64,000 bases of DNA, taken from NCBI RefSeq assembly GCF_011046245.1, contig NZ_CP049244.1, forward strand, positions 248,001 to 312,000, written 5' to 3'. Below the pieces are notes generated by a model that saw nothing but the letters and a program-made list of their open reading frames with translations, searched no databases and was not told the origin of the DNA. This DNA is from Allorhizobium pseudoryzae (GTDB lineage: Bacteria; Pseudomonadota; Alphaproteobacteria; Rhizobiales; Rhizobiaceae). Below, piece after piece: positions 54,894 through 64,000 of the stretch. Position 1 is the first letter of the stretch; each line of letters opens with the position of its first letter. The position numbers were made by a program, and so were the translations under genes.

Positions 54894-55955
54894 TCAGGAG
54901 ACTGGGTTTCCAAGAAAGATCTCGAACATCGCGCCGCCTTTTTCAGACGGCGCGTGGCGAACTGTGCCGCCATGCGCCTCGACGATCGCACGGACCACGG
55001 ACAGACCGAGCCCATTTCCGCCCTTCTCCAGCGAGCCGGACGCTCCGCCTCTCTTGAAGGGTTCGAACGCGGAAGCGGCGATATCGGACGCAAGGCCCGG
55101 ACCTTCGTCGGCGACACGCAGGATCACCTGATCCCTCTCCACACGAAGGCTGATTTCGATAAGGCCACGATGGGCGTAGCGGCGTGCATTGGTGATGAGG
55201 GCAAGAAGGACCTGCCGGATTCGCATGGCATCCACCCGGACCGTGACATCGGCCAGGTCGAGCTGCAGTCCAAAACCGTCCTGTGTCAGCTCCTCATCCA
55301 GCACCCCCGCCAGCCGCAGGATCTCTTCCTTCAGCCTGACCGGCTGAAGGCGAAGATCGAGGTGACCGCTATCGGCAAGCGTGACCGTTCGCAGGTCTTC
55401 CACCAGCCTGGCAAGCGAATCCACCTGAAGCACCAGGGCATGGAGCGACGTCTCGTCCGGTTCGAAGACACCGTCGATCATGCCTTGCAGGCGCCCTTTC
55501 AGGATGGTCAGCGGCGTTCGCAATTCATGGGCTATTTTGGCATTCCACAAGGTCATGTCCGCAGCCATATCCTGGAGACGCTGCGCCATGGCGTTGAAGT
55601 CTTCGACAAGAAGGGCGGTCTCGCCCAAGGAGTGGTCGCCGGGGATGGCACGGGCAGACAGATCACCCTCTTTGATGCGCCTCGCGCTCACCGCCAGCGA
55701 TTCCAGCGGCTCGAGAATGCGGCGCGCGAGCCTGAACGCCGCGACCGCCGCAACGATGAGCGCGATGAAGATGAGGATGGCCAGGATGACAAAATCAAAG
55801 CCCGTCAGCCAGCCGTCGGTGTCTTCCGACCAGGGAGAAAAGTAGAAAAGGACGGTGAAGGCAAGGTAGGTTCCAAAGAACACCAGCAGGCCCGCGGCCA
55901 CGGTGACGGACGCCATGGCGACGAGGATCTGCCGGCTGAGGCCCTTCCCGATCAT
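54894..55955 (-). CDS. sensor histidine kinase (BaeS/CreC-like, HAMP)
   Basis: A 353-residue inner-membrane kinase. Two transmembrane helices (residues 9-37 and 54-78) flank a very short periplasmic loop, then HAMP (ARRILEPLESLAVSARRIKE). The H-box is KIAHELRTPL. The ATPase region has NARRYAHRG (N box), DEGPGLA and GGNGLGLSVV. A small loop suggests membrane-signal sensing. It overlaps its partner regulator by 4 nt and likely regulates the RND genes. Confidence 0.88.
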   Translation of the reverse strand: MIGKGLSRQILVAMASVTVAAGLLVFFGTYLAFTVLFYFSPWSEDTDGWLTGFDFVILAILIFIALIVAAVAAFRLARRILEPLESLAVSARRIKEGDLSARAIPGDHSLGETALLVEDFNAMAQRLQDMAADMTLWNAKIAHELRTPLTILKGRLQGMIDGVFEPDETSLHALVLQVDSLARLVEDLRTVTLADSGHLDLRLQPVRLKEEILRLAGVLDEELTQDGFGLQLDLADVTVRVDAMRIRQVLLALITNARRYAHRGLIEISLRVERDQVILRVADEGPGLASDIAASAFEPFKRGGASGSLEKGGNGLGLSVVRAIVEAHGGTVRHAPSEKGGAMFEIFLGNPVS

Positions 55956-56647
55956 GCATCGACCGCCAGACGGTAGCCGACACCTCGAATGCTGGCCAGC
56001 AATCCCTCGCCCCCAGCCTGCTCAAGCTTTTTGCGCAATTTGCTGAGGTGACTGTCAATGGTGCGATCCAGCGCATCGGAACCCGGCAGGCAGGCATCCA
56101 CGAGTTCGCTTCGAGTGAAAACTCTGGTTGGAGTCCTCGCGAGATGCGCGAGCAGCCTGAATTCGGTCAGCGTCAGGGAAAGAGTGGTCATTGCACCGTC
56201 CCTTTCGATCTTCACCTGATAGCTGTCGAGATCGATTGTCAGGGTTGCGACGCGAATGACTGCACTTGTCTGGCCAAGACCGGCGCGGCGCAAGACAGCC
56301 TTGGCCCGCGCGACGACCTCGATCGGATTGAACGGCTTGACGATGTAATCGTCAGCGCCGATCCGCAACCCTTGAAGACGGTCGCCGTCTTCATCCAAGG
56401 CTGTGATCATGATGACGGGCGTGCGGTCTCGCCTTTGAATTTCAGCAAGAAGCTCCCAGCCATCCAGCCGCGGCATGGTGATATCCGCCAGAACGATGTC
56501 TGGTTTCAGTGCGCGATGCAGATCAAGGGCAATCTGCCCGTCGCGGGCATGCACCGTGCGAAATCCCTCACGGGTAAAATAGGCCTCGAGAATGCCCGCG
56601 ATCTCCGCATCGTCTTCGGCAATCAGAACAAGCTCTGTCATGGTCAT
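55952..56647 (-). CDS. OmpR-family response regulator (BaeR-like)
   Basis: A 231-residue regulator. The receiver domain has EDD near the N terminus and phospho-aspartate in VLADITMPRLDGWEL; the conserved lysine is in DYIVKPFNP. The OmpR-type winged helix ends SHLSKLRKKLEQ and IRGVGYRLAVDA. I chose the first of two close ATG codons (56647, AGGAG four nt upstream). It is divergent from the RND adaptor, its probable target. Confidence 0.9.
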   Translation of the reverse strand: MTMTELVLIAEDDAEIAGILEAYFTREGFRTVHARDGQIALDLHRALKPDIVLADITMPRLDGWELLAEIQRRDRTPVIMITALDEDGDRLQGLRIGADDYIVKPFNPIEVVARAKAVLRRAGLGQTSAVIRVATLTIDLDSYQVKIERDGAMTTLSLTLTEFRLLAHLARTPTRVFTRSELVDACLPGSDALDRTIDSHLSKLRKKLEQAGGEGLLASIRGVGYRLAVDA

Positions 56648-56795
56648 CGAACTCCTGGCAACATCAATGCCATCCAATTGTCCAGGGGTCGAGTGGGCGC
56701 CCCGCGCCTCCATACGTTCGCAACAGAACCTCCACAAAGCACCAATGCAACCCTTCTAAAGGATAGCCCTCAAGCTTTTCCTCGCACGAAGGACG

Positions 56796-57968
56796 ATGCC
56801 TCCCATGCGGACTGTAACGCTGATCTGGATCTTTTGCTTGTGCTGCCTTCCGATGTTGGTTCTCGTTGCCTGCAGCGATCAGCCGAACGTCAAGGCGCAT
56901 GCGTCCGCCGAAACGCCGCCAGTGCGCGTCAGCGTGATGACGGTGCTGCCGCAAGCCGTCACTGTTTATGACGAACTGCCGGGACGTGTCAGTGCCTTGC
57001 GCACGGCCGAGATCCGGCCGCAGGTCAGCGGCATCATTCAGAAGAAGCTCTTCCAGGAGGGCGCTTTCGTAAACGCCGATGCGGCACTCTTCCAGATTGA
57101 CCCGGCCCCCTTTGCAGCCGATGTCGATGCGGCCACCGCCGTGCTGGCGCGTGCCGAAGCCGAATTCGTCAACGCGAAGGTCAAGTTCGAGCGTGCTCAG
57201 CTTCTCTCGGCGCAGAAGATCACCAGTGACGAGGCTTTCAACAATGCGACCGCGGTGCTCGCCCAGGCGAAGGCGAGCGTCGCCGAGGCCACGGCCAATC
57301 TGGCACGGCGAAAGCTCGAATTGGCAAATGCCACGATCCGCAGCCCGATCAGCGGGACGATCGGCCAATCCTTCATGACGGAAGGTGGGCTTGCCTCCAC
57401 TTCCGCGAACTCGCCTCTCGCTGTCATCCAGCAGATCGATGAGGTCTATGTCGATGTCCGTCAATCGTCGATGAGCCTGGAAAGGCTGCGCGAAACGGCA
57501 TCCGGATCCGATCTCGACGATCCGGAAAAGCTGCCCGTCCGAATCAAGACGATCATGGACAGGCCCTACGCCCATGTCGGCAGGATCGTCTTCTCCGACA
57601 TCTCGGTGGACAGCGCCACAGGCAGTTTAGGCATCCGCTTCGTCGTACCGAACCCCGAGAACCAGTTGCTGCCGGGCATGTTCGTTCGCGCGATGGTCCC
57701 GCGGGAGGTCTATTCCGCCGCACTTCTGGTGCCGCAGGAGGCGGTGATACGTGACCTGACCGGAAAGCCGCAACTCGTCGTCGTGGCGGCGGACAAGACC
57801 GGCGAGAAACGCCGGGTCGAACTGGGTCCGCTGATCGATCGCCATTACCTCGTAACACGCGGTCTTGCGGCTGGTGAAACCATCGTCGTGCAAGGCCAGG
57901 AACGGATCCAGAGCGGTCAGCCGCTTGAGACATCGCCGGCGCATGCCGCAGCTGATACGCAGAGTTGA
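56796..57968 (+). CDS. RND efflux periplasmic adaptor (MexA/AcrA type)
   Basis: A 390-residue membrane fusion protein. A lipobox VLVAC in the N-terminal region suggests lipidation. The lipoyl half-motifs lie around RTAEIRPQVSGIIQKKLFQ and ANATIRSPISGTIGQ. A coiled hairpin of about 60 residues sits between them. It links the RND pump to an outer-membrane channel, which is not encoded here. A start three codons later is possible. Confidence 0.9.
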   Translation: MPPMRTVTLIWIFCLCCLPMLVLVACSDQPNVKAHASAETPPVRVSVMTVLPQAVTVYDELPGRVSALRTAEIRPQVSGIIQKKLFQEGAFVNADAALFQIDPAPFAADVDAATAVLARAEAEFVNAKVKFERAQLLSAQKITSDEAFNNATAVLAQAKASVAEATANLARRKLELANATIRSPISGTIGQSFMTEGGLASTSANSPLAVIQQIDEVYVDVRQSSMSLERLRETASGSDLDDPEKLPVRIKTIMDRPYAHVGRIVFSDISVDSATGSLGIRFVVPNPENQLLPGMFVRAMVPREVYSAALLVPQEAVIRDLTGKPQLVVVAADKTGEKRRVELGPLIDRHYLVTRGLAAGETIVVQGQERIQSGQPLETSPAHAAADTQS

Positions 57969-57978
57969 GAAAGCCACC

Positions 57979-60900
57979 ATGCCGCAGTTTTTCATCGAAC
58001 GGCCCGTCTTTGCATGGGTCATCGCGATCCTGATTGTGATCGCTGGCCTCATCGCCATCCCGCAACTGCCCGTCTCGCGTTATCCGGCCATTGCTCCACC
58101 AAGCGTCTCGATCTACGCCACCTACACGGGCGCCACTCCGCAGGTGATCAATGACAGTGTCACCAGTCTCATCGAACGCGAGATTTCCGGCGCAAAGAAT
58201 GTGCTTTATTTCGATTCGTCTGCGGACTCTTCGGGATCCTCGAACGTCACCGTCACCTTCAAGCCGGGCACGGATCCGGAACTGGCACAGGTGGACATCC
58301 AGAACAGGCTGAAGGCCGTCGAGCCGCGGTTGCCCGAGGCGGTCCGCCGGGCTGGCCTGTCCGTCGAGTCCGCTTCGTCGGGCTTCCTGATGATTGTCTC
58401 CTTGAAGTCGAAGGACGGTACGATCGACGCGCTTTCGCTGGACGATTACCTCGTGCGCACCATCGCTCCCGAACTGAAACGCGTATCAGGCGTCGGTCGC
58501 GTCCAGTCCTTCGGCTCGGAGGCGGCCATGCGGGTCTGGATCGACCCCGTGCGGCTTCTTGCGCATTCCATCTCGATGGCCGAGGTCACGCAGGCGATCC
58601 AGTCGCAGAACCTGCAGGTGGCACCCGGCCGTCTTGGAGATGCGCCGACAGTGCCAGGGCAGAAGGTCAGCGTGCCGCTCAGTATCAAGGGCCAGTTGCG
58701 GACGGCCGAAGAGTTCGCTGACGTCATCCTCCGCTCGAACCCCGACGGTTCTCGCTTGACCCTCGGCGAACTTGCCCGGATCGAGGTCGGATCGCAATCC
58801 TCCAGCTTTGCCATCCTCGACGGGGGCCAGCCGGCCACGGCCGCCGCCATTCAGGTTACTCCCGGAGCAAACGCTGTCAGCACATCCAGTGGGATTCGTG
58901 CGCGGCTGGCAGAGCTATCGCTGACCATGCCGGCGGGGATCGAGTATGCGATCTCCTATGACACCGCACCTTTTGTGAAGGTTTCGATCCAGAAAGTGGC
59001 TCAGACACTGGCCGAGGCCATGGTGCTCGTCTTTCTGATCATGCTGCTCTTCCTGCAGAACATCCGATACACTCTCATTCCGGCCATCGTCGCACCGATC
59101 GCATTGCTCGGCACCTTCGCGGTCATGCTGGCGCTGGGATATTCCATCAACGTTCTCACGATGTTCGGCATGGTTCTCGCGATCGGCATCATCGTTGACG
59201 ACGCGATCGTGGTCGTCGAGAATGTCGAACGGCTGATGGCGACAGAAGGTCTGTCGCCCCGTGAGGCCACGCGCAAGGCGATGGGCGAGATCACCGGCGC
59301 GGTAATCGGCATTACGCTTGTGCTCACGGCTGTCCTTCTTCCGATGGGACTGGCCTCCGGCTCGGTTGGGGCCATCTACCGCCAGTTCACGGTATCGATG
59401 GCGGTGTCGATCGTCTTCTCCGCGTTTCTGGCTCTCAGCCTCACCCCCGCTCTGTGCGCCAGCCTGTTGAAGCCGATCGAGCGCGGGCACCATCAACGGA
59501 AAGGGCTGTTCGGCTGGTTCAATCGCGGCTTTGATCGATTGACCGAGCGCTACACCGGTTGGATCGCCCGCCTGGTTCACAAGACGGGTCGGACGATGCT
59601 TGTCTATGGGGCGATCGTGGGCGCGGTGGCCTATGGTTACGGCGCGCTGGCCACGGCATTCGTTCCAGAGGAAGACCAGGGTTCGTTCATGACCTCTTTT
59701 ACGTTGCCGGCAGAGGCAACGGCAGAGCGCACCCGCGACATCGTTGACCTCTTTGAGAAACACGTCCAGACGCGACCGAATATCGTCAACAACCTGACAA
59801 TCATGGGTTTTGGCTTCTCGGGTTCCGGCGCCAACACGGCCATGGCGTTTACGAGCCTGAAGGAGTGGGACAAACGCTCGACCCGGATCGACGACGAAGT
59901 GAATGCAGCCACCGAAGCCATGGCTGCCGCGCCCGAAGGCGAGGTTCTCAGCATGAAGCCGCCGGCAATCGATGAACTCGGCACGAGTTCTGGATTTACG
60001 CTGAGGCTTCAGGATCGCGCCAATCATGGCGAACAGGCGCTTGCCGAGGCGGCAGCGCAACTCACGCAGCTTGCGTCACGCAACACCCAGCTCCGCGACG
60101 TGCGGGTGGACGGGCTTCCCACCGGTCCGAGCGTTACCCTTGTGGTCGATCGCGAGAAGGCCAGTGCCCTGGGGGTCGCCTACACCACGATCAGTGACAC
60201 GCTCAGTGGTGCCGTCGGTTCGACCTATGTCAACGATTTCCCGCGCAACGGTCGGCTCCAGCAGGTCATCGTGCAGGCCGAGCCGGCAAGCCGGATGCAG
60301 GTCGATGACGTCCTCCACCTGCATGTCCGCAACGATGCTGGCAAGATGGTCCAGCTCTCCGAGATCGTGACGGCGGAATGGTCCACCATTCCGCTGCAGG
60401 TGACGCGCTATAACGGATATCCATCCCTCAGCCTGTCGGGCTCTGCCGCGCGCGGTGTTTCGAGTGGCAAGGCGATGGACGAGTTGCAGCAACTGGCGCT
60501 CAAGCTTCCCAAAGGCTTTGCCATCGAATGGACGGGGCAGTCCCTGCAGGAGCGGCAATCCGGCGCTCAGGCGCCGATGTTGATGGCCTTCTCGTTCCTC
60601 ATCGTCTTCCTGGTGTTGGCAGCCCTTTACGAAAGCTGGACGATTCCGCTTTCCGTCATGCTCGTGGTCCCGCTCGGGATTCTTGGGGCGGTGATCGCTG
60701 TTCATCTGCGTGGCTTGGACAATGACGTCTTCTTCAAGGTCGGCCTGATCACCCTGATCGGCCTCTCCGCCAAGAACGCTGTTCTGATCGTCGAGTTCGC
60801 GCGCAAACGCCAGAGAGACGGACTTGGACTTGCCGACGCCGTTGTCGAAGCCGCACGCCTGCGCCTGCGCCCCATCGTCATGACCTCGCTCGCCTTTACC

Positions 60901-61104
60901 CTCGGTGTCGTGCCGCTGGTCATTGCATCAGGTGCAAGCTCGGAAACCCAGAATGCGATCGGGACCGGCCTGTTTGGCGGAATGATCTCCGGAACGGTGC
61001 TGGCGGTCTTCTTCGTCCCGGCCTTCTTCGTCGTCGTCACCCGGCTCGCCATTCGGCGCGAACCTTATCCGGCGCCAGACGGAAACCGCGAGCCTGCAGA
61101 ATGA
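57979..61104 (+). CDS. RND efflux pump, inner-membrane transporter (MexB/AcrB type)
   Basis: A 1041-residue HAE-1 transporter. N terminus FFIERPVFAWVIAILIVIAG is typical. TM4 holds the proton-relay aspartates in GIIVDDAIVVVENV; a second TM repeat has GLSAKNAVLIVEFARKRQ. It expels hydrophobic drugs or toxic compounds. The ATG at 57979 lies 10 nt after the adaptor stop. No outer-membrane TolC-like gene follows. Confidence 0.93.
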   Translation: MPQFFIERPVFAWVIAILIVIAGLIAIPQLPVSRYPAIAPPSVSIYATYTGATPQVINDSVTSLIEREISGAKNVLYFDSSADSSGSSNVTVTFKPGTDPELAQVDIQNRLKAVEPRLPEAVRRAGLSVESASSGFLMIVSLKSKDGTIDALSLDDYLVRTIAPELKRVSGVGRVQSFGSEAAMRVWIDPVRLLAHSISMAEVTQAIQSQNLQVAPGRLGDAPTVPGQKVSVPLSIKGQLRTAEEFADVILRSNPDGSRLTLGELARIEVGSQSSSFAILDGGQPATAAAIQVTPGANAVSTSSGIRARLAELSLTMPAGIEYAISYDTAPFVKVSIQKVAQTLAEAMVLVFLIMLLFLQNIRYTLIPAIVAPIALLGTFAVMLALGYSINVLTMFGMVLAIGIIVDDAIVVVENVERLMATEGLSPREATRKAMGEITGAVIGITLVLTAVLLPMGLASGSVGAIYRQFTVSMAVSIVFSAFLALSLTPALCASLLKPIERGHHQRKGLFGWFNRGFDRLTERYTGWIARLVHKTGRTMLVYGAIVGAVAYGYGALATAFVPEEDQGSFMTSFTLPAEATAERTRDIVDLFEKHVQTRPNIVNNLTIMGFGFSGSGANTAMAFTSLKEWDKRSTRIDDEVNAATEAMAAAPEGEVLSMKPPAIDELGTSSGFTLRLQDRANHGEQALAEAAAQLTQLASRNTQLRDVRVDGLPTGPSVTLVVDREKASALGVAYTTISDTLSGAVGSTYVNDFPRNGRLQQVIVQAEPASRMQVDDVLHLHVRNDAGKMVQLSEIVTAEWSTIPLQVTRYNGYPSLSLSGSAARGVSSGKAMDELQQLALKLPKGFAIEWTGQSLQERQSGAQAPMLMAFSFLIVFLVLAALYESWTIPLSVMLVVPLGILGAVIAVHLRGLDNDVFFKVGLITLIGLSAKNAVLIVEFARKRQRDGLGLADAVVEAARLRLRPIVMTSLAFTLGVVPLVIASGASSETQNAIGTGLFGGMISGTVLAVFFVPAFFVVVTRLAIRREPYPAPDGNREPAE

Positions 61105-61170
61105 AGGCCGTTCCAGATCTATCCCTTCCAGCACAGGCAAGCCATTCCGCTCCGCTGATCGTGGAACTCT

Positions 61171-63222
61171 CTATAGGATCGTGCCCAGCACGGACGCCAG
61201 CTGCTGTTGGGAGTAGGGTTTAGCCAGTCTGGCGACGTCAATCTCCAGGCCCGAAGGCAGGTCAGCGTAGCCCGAAGCCAGCAGGATCGGCAGTTCGGGC
61301 GCGCGTTCACGGGCAGCTTTTGCCAGTTCCGCACCTGTCATGCCCGGCATGGAGTAATCCGTGATCAGAAGGTCGAATGTGGCTCCGCCGTCCATCAATG
61401 CGAGCGCTTCCTTTCCAGAATAGGCTTCGACGACCTCATGGCCGAGGTCGGCCAGCATATCGGCCGAGCTCATGGCAATCAGCATATCGTCGTCAACCAG
61501 AAGTATCCGTTTTGGACCGGCGGCGGCGGGACGTCCCGCCGGCAACTCATCCTGCTGTTTTTCCTGGACCTCGGAGGTGGAAACGGGGATCCACAGTTCT
61601 GCCGTTGTCCCCTTGCCCACGGCGCTCTTCAAGGTCAATCGGCCATGGAGCTGCAATGCCAACCCGTGGACCATCGACAGGCCGAGACCTGTCCCCTTGC
61701 CGAGTTCCTTGGTGGAAAAGAACGGCTCGATCGCCTTCTGCACGGTTGCAGCGTCCATACCCGAGCCTTGGTCGATGACCGACAGGACGACATAGCTGCC
61801 CGGCGCCAGTGAGTCCGATGGCGTTTTCTCCTCCACCCGGTTGAGCTCGATCCGTATCGTTCCGCCATCCGGCATCGCGTCGCGGGCATTGACGGCGAGA
61901 TTGAGGAGCGCCAGTTCCACTTGGTTTGCATCGGCCGATACCGGAGGGAGATGCCCGCTCGCCGCAACCTCTACGGCAATCCGCGAGCCAACCGAGCGCT
62001 GCAGCAAATCCTTCATCTCCGCAACGAGCATGCCGAGGTCGACCGGACCGACCTGGAGATCCTGCCGGCGGGCAAAGGCAAGCAGCCGCTGGGTGAGCGA
62101 TGCGCCGCGCTGCGCGCCCTGCAGCGCGCCGTCGATCAAGCGCGTCGCTTTCGCATCGCCCGCCACATGCTTGCGGAGAAGTTCAAGGTTGCCGAGCACA
62201 GCCATCAGCAGGTTGTTGAAGTCATGGGCCACGCCGCCAGTGAGTTGCCCGATGGCTTCCATCTTCTGGGCCTGGCGAAGCTGCTCCTCCGCCCGCTCCC
62301 GCTGGCTGACCTCGGCCAGCACAAGCCGGTGCGCGTCCAGCAGCTCGCGCGTCCGCTCCGCCACGCGTTCCTCGAGCATCTCGTTGAGTTGGCGCTGCTG
62401 CTCTTCCGCCAGAAGCCGTTCCGTGATGTCGACAGACACCCCGACAAGCTTAACGGGCTGGCCGGCGCGGTCGCGGTAGAGTTGGGCGCGGATCTCGGCG
62501 CCATGGATCGAGCCGTCGGGCCAGACGGTCCGGTAGGTGATCGCATAATCAACGCCCGTTTCCAGCGTGTTGCGGACCGCCTCCTGCATGCGCGCCAGAT
62601 CGTCGGGATGAATGGCGTCCAACAAGTCGCCATAGGTGAAACGATCTCCGGGACTGCGGCCGAAAATTCCCCGGCAGGTCGACGACGACGTCAACACCTT
62701 CGTCGCCAGATCCAGCTCCCACGCGCCAAGTCGGCCCGCCTCCAGCGCTGTCTGAAGGCGGCGTTCGCCTTCGTCCAGTTCCTCCATGCGGGCACTCGCC
62801 TCATACTGCCGACGCCGAGCGCGCATCGCGGACCGGGTCACGCTGATGAATGTGGTTGGGTGGAAGGGGCGCTCAATGAAACTGACATTGCCAAGGATTT
62901 CAGACAGTCGGGCGGCGGCAGGATTTCGCTCGGGCCCGCCGCCATGAGCCGTCAGGATGATAAACGGGAGGTCGGACCAACTGGGCTGGCTTTCGATCCA
63001 CGACACAAGCGGGCGCAGATCGGCGGAGTGTAAAGCCTCTTCCGTGATCACCGCGAAGGCAACATTCTCGCCCAGTTCCGCCACCAGCGCATCAAGCGTG
63101 GCGGCAACCTTTGCGGCAATGCCGGCATCCTGCAGCAAAGCCCTTGCAATACCGGCGTCACGGCCCAGCGGGGCGTGGATCAGGCCTAAGACATCACGCT
63201 CAGAAATGGCTGCCATCCTCAT
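61171..63222 (-). CDS. hybrid histidine kinase with pseudo-receiver, PAS, kinase and receiver domains
   Basis: A 683-residue cytoplasmic kinase. Residues 4-140 resemble a receiver, but the phospho-aspartate position holds glutamate (E61 in FAVITEEAL). A PAS domain with a C-terminal PAC follows (about 155-270), then a coiled segment, kinase H333 in LTGGVAHDFNNLL and ATPase motifs DQGSGMD and GTGLGLSMV. A final receiver has D622 in LLITDYSMPG. The start is uncertain (63222 or 63216). It overlaps the KaiC-like gene by about 20 nt, so the two are partners. Confidence 0.88.
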   Translation of the reverse strand: MRMAAISERDVLGLIHAPLGRDAGIARALLQDAGIAAKVAATLDALVAELGENVAFAVITEEALHSADLRPLVSWIESQPSWSDLPFIILTAHGGGPERNPAAARLSEILGNVSFIERPFHPTTFISVTRSAMRARRRQYEASARMEELDEGERRLQTALEAGRLGAWELDLATKVLTSSSTCRGIFGRSPGDRFTYGDLLDAIHPDDLARMQEAVRNTLETGVDYAITYRTVWPDGSIHGAEIRAQLYRDRAGQPVKLVGVSVDITERLLAEEQQRQLNEMLEERVAERTRELLDAHRLVLAEVSQRERAEEQLRQAQKMEAIGQLTGGVAHDFNNLLMAVLGNLELLRKHVAGDAKATRLIDGALQGAQRGASLTQRLLAFARRQDLQVGPVDLGMLVAEMKDLLQRSVGSRIAVEVAASGHLPPVSADANQVELALLNLAVNARDAMPDGGTIRIELNRVEEKTPSDSLAPGSYVVLSVIDQGSGMDAATVQKAIEPFFSTKELGKGTGLGLSMVHGLALQLHGRLTLKSAVGKGTTAELWIPVSTSEVQEKQQDELPAGRPAAAGPKRILLVDDDMLIAMSSADMLADLGHEVVEAYSGKEALALMDGGATFDLLITDYSMPGMTGAELAKAARERAPELPILLASGYADLPSGLEIDVARLAKPYSQQQLASVLGTIL

Positions 63223-64000
63223 CAAGGGCCCGCAACAGGGAATGCCCGTCTCCGACCAGAACCGGAACCCCTCGCAGAATCCCCTGGAATCCGGCCAGCG
63301 GCTCGCCAAGCGTCAGTCCGGCACCGCTGATCTTGTATTCCCGGATCGTATCTTCGTGCATTCCGGTCCGCTTCTTGATCACCGAGATCGCCCGACGGAC
63401 TCGACCTTCCGCCTCGAAATAGCGTAGCAGGATGACCGTGTCTGCAAGATAGGTCACGTCCACCGGTGATTTCATGTCGCCGACAAGACCATGCTGCGCG
63501 ACGGTGATGAAGGTGTTGGCACCCTGCCGGTTCAAGAATTGCAGCAATTCGTGCATGTGCAGGATCAACGCATTTTCCTCGGGCATGGCAGCCTGGTAGC
63601 CATTGATGCTGTCAATCACAACCGTGGTGGCGTCGAAACTGGCGACACGGTCTCTGACGCGCTGGGCAAACTCACCGGGTGACAGTTCTGCTGCATCGAC
63701 CTGTTCGATGTGAATGAGCTTTTGATCACGCAATGCCTCCAAGTCCAGCCCCATCTCCTTCGTCCGGGAAAACAGCAGGCCCAATTCCTCGTCGAACACG
63801 AAGACGGCGGCCCGCTCCCCCCGCCGGATGGCTGCCTCGACAAACTGCAGCGCCACGAGGCTCTTCCCGGTTCCAGCCGGCCCGATCAGCAGCGTGCTGG
63901 ACCCGCGCACAATGCCGCCTCCGAGAAGATCGTCGAACGCGCTGATGCCGCTCGCCAGGACGGATCTTTCAAATCCTGATTTGTGCTCGACAGCGCGAAG
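63200..64000 (-). CDS. KaiC-like ATPase (partial, start outside window)
   Basis: The C-terminal 266 codons of a KaiC/RecA-type ATPase. Reading in from the edge, SGISAFDDLLGGGIVRGSS is the canonical KaiC entry, then Walker A GPAGTGKSLVAL. Walker B is TTVVIDSINGYQAA. The C terminus has SVIKKRTGMHEDTIREY and ends DGSHF. A first domain may lie beyond the right edge. Rhizobial KaiC-like proteins act with histidine kinases in light or stress responses; here the kinase gene overlaps the stop. Confidence 0.88.
   Translation of the reverse strand, partial: LRAVEHKSGFERSVLASGISAFDDLLGGGIVRGSSTLLIGPAGTGKSLVALQFVEAAIRRGERAAVFVFDEELGLLFSRTKEMGLDLEALRDQKLIHIEQVDAAELSPGEFAQRVRDRVASFDATTVVIDSINGYQAAMPEENALILHMHELLQFLNRQGANTFITVAQHGLVGDMKSPVDVTYLADTVILLRYFEAEGRVRRAISVIKKRTGMHEDTIREYKISGAGLTLGEPLAGFQGILRGVPVLVGDGHSLLRALDEDGSHF

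Noticed and set aside
54708..55976. 422-codon plus-strand frame over the histidine kinase
   Set aside because: Antisense to a kinase with H, N and G boxes; no recognisable domain.

Overview
The window looks like chromosomal or chromid DNA of a Rhizobiales-type alphaproteobacterium. I infer this from the GC-rich codon use, tight ATGA-coupled operons, many ABC and tripartite tricarboxylate transporters, SorC/LacI/GntR/Rrf2 regulators, and a KaiC-like ATPase next to a hybrid histidine kinase. No database search was possible, so the genus is not fixed. There are no rRNA or tRNA genes, insertion sequences or CRISPR arrays that I can see. Genes run off both edges: an autotransporter at the left and a KaiC-like ATPase at the right.

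Layout. 1-2.0 kb: C-terminal part of an autotransporter. 2.3-7.7 kb: a SorC-family regulator divergent from a complete phosphotransferase system (galactitol-type IIC, IIA and IIB plus an HPr-Enzyme I fusion). 7.8-20.4 kb: two divergent operons. The minus-strand one encodes an SAF-domain NAD(P) oxidoreductase, an acetoin-dehydrogenase-like E1 alpha/E1 beta/E2 and a second SorC regulator. The plus-strand one encodes a Tat-exported sugar-binding protein, two permeases, an ATPase, a PfkB kinase and two unrecognised proteins. I cannot match this combination to a pathway I know, and it is the best candidate for an undescribed catabolic system. 20.5-28.2 kb: a GH95 (fucosidase-type) glycosidase with its own ABC importer, divergent from a LacI regulator, with a clear LacI-type operator between them. 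28.4-34.5 kb: an FAD-linked 2-hydroxyacid dehydrogenase, tctCBA, a GntR regulator and an isocitrate lyase/PEP mutase-family lyase, headed by a perfect palindrome.

34.6-43.4 kb: a sulfur region. A minus-strand group (small membrane protein, Rrf2 regulator, FAD/NAD(P)-binding protein, FMN reductase) faces an SLC13 permease and sbp-cysTWA. The same CTACT-N5-AGTAG palindrome lies in front of both plus-strand units. 43.6-54.7 kb: mostly single genes, including a cold-shock protein, secreted alpha/beta hydrolases, DUF1223, CopD-like, YHS, PNPOx-like, DUF1348, AhpD-like/LysR, GlcG/HbpS-like, a dehalogenase-fold hydrolase divergent from a CGNR zinc-finger regulator, and a GNAT. 54.9-61.1 kb: a BaeSR-like two-component system divergent from an RND efflux adaptor and pump. 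61.2-64 kb: a hybrid histidine kinase and a KaiC-like ATPase.

How the parts work together. Three carbohydrate uptake modules sit side by side, each with its own regulator: a PTS, an ABC importer with kinase and TPP-dependent complex, and an ABC importer with glycosidase. They are followed by a carboxylate uptake and oxidation operon and a sulfate/organosulfur assimilation block. Several intergenic palindromes can be paired with an adjacent regulator. Those pairings are inferences from position and symmetry.
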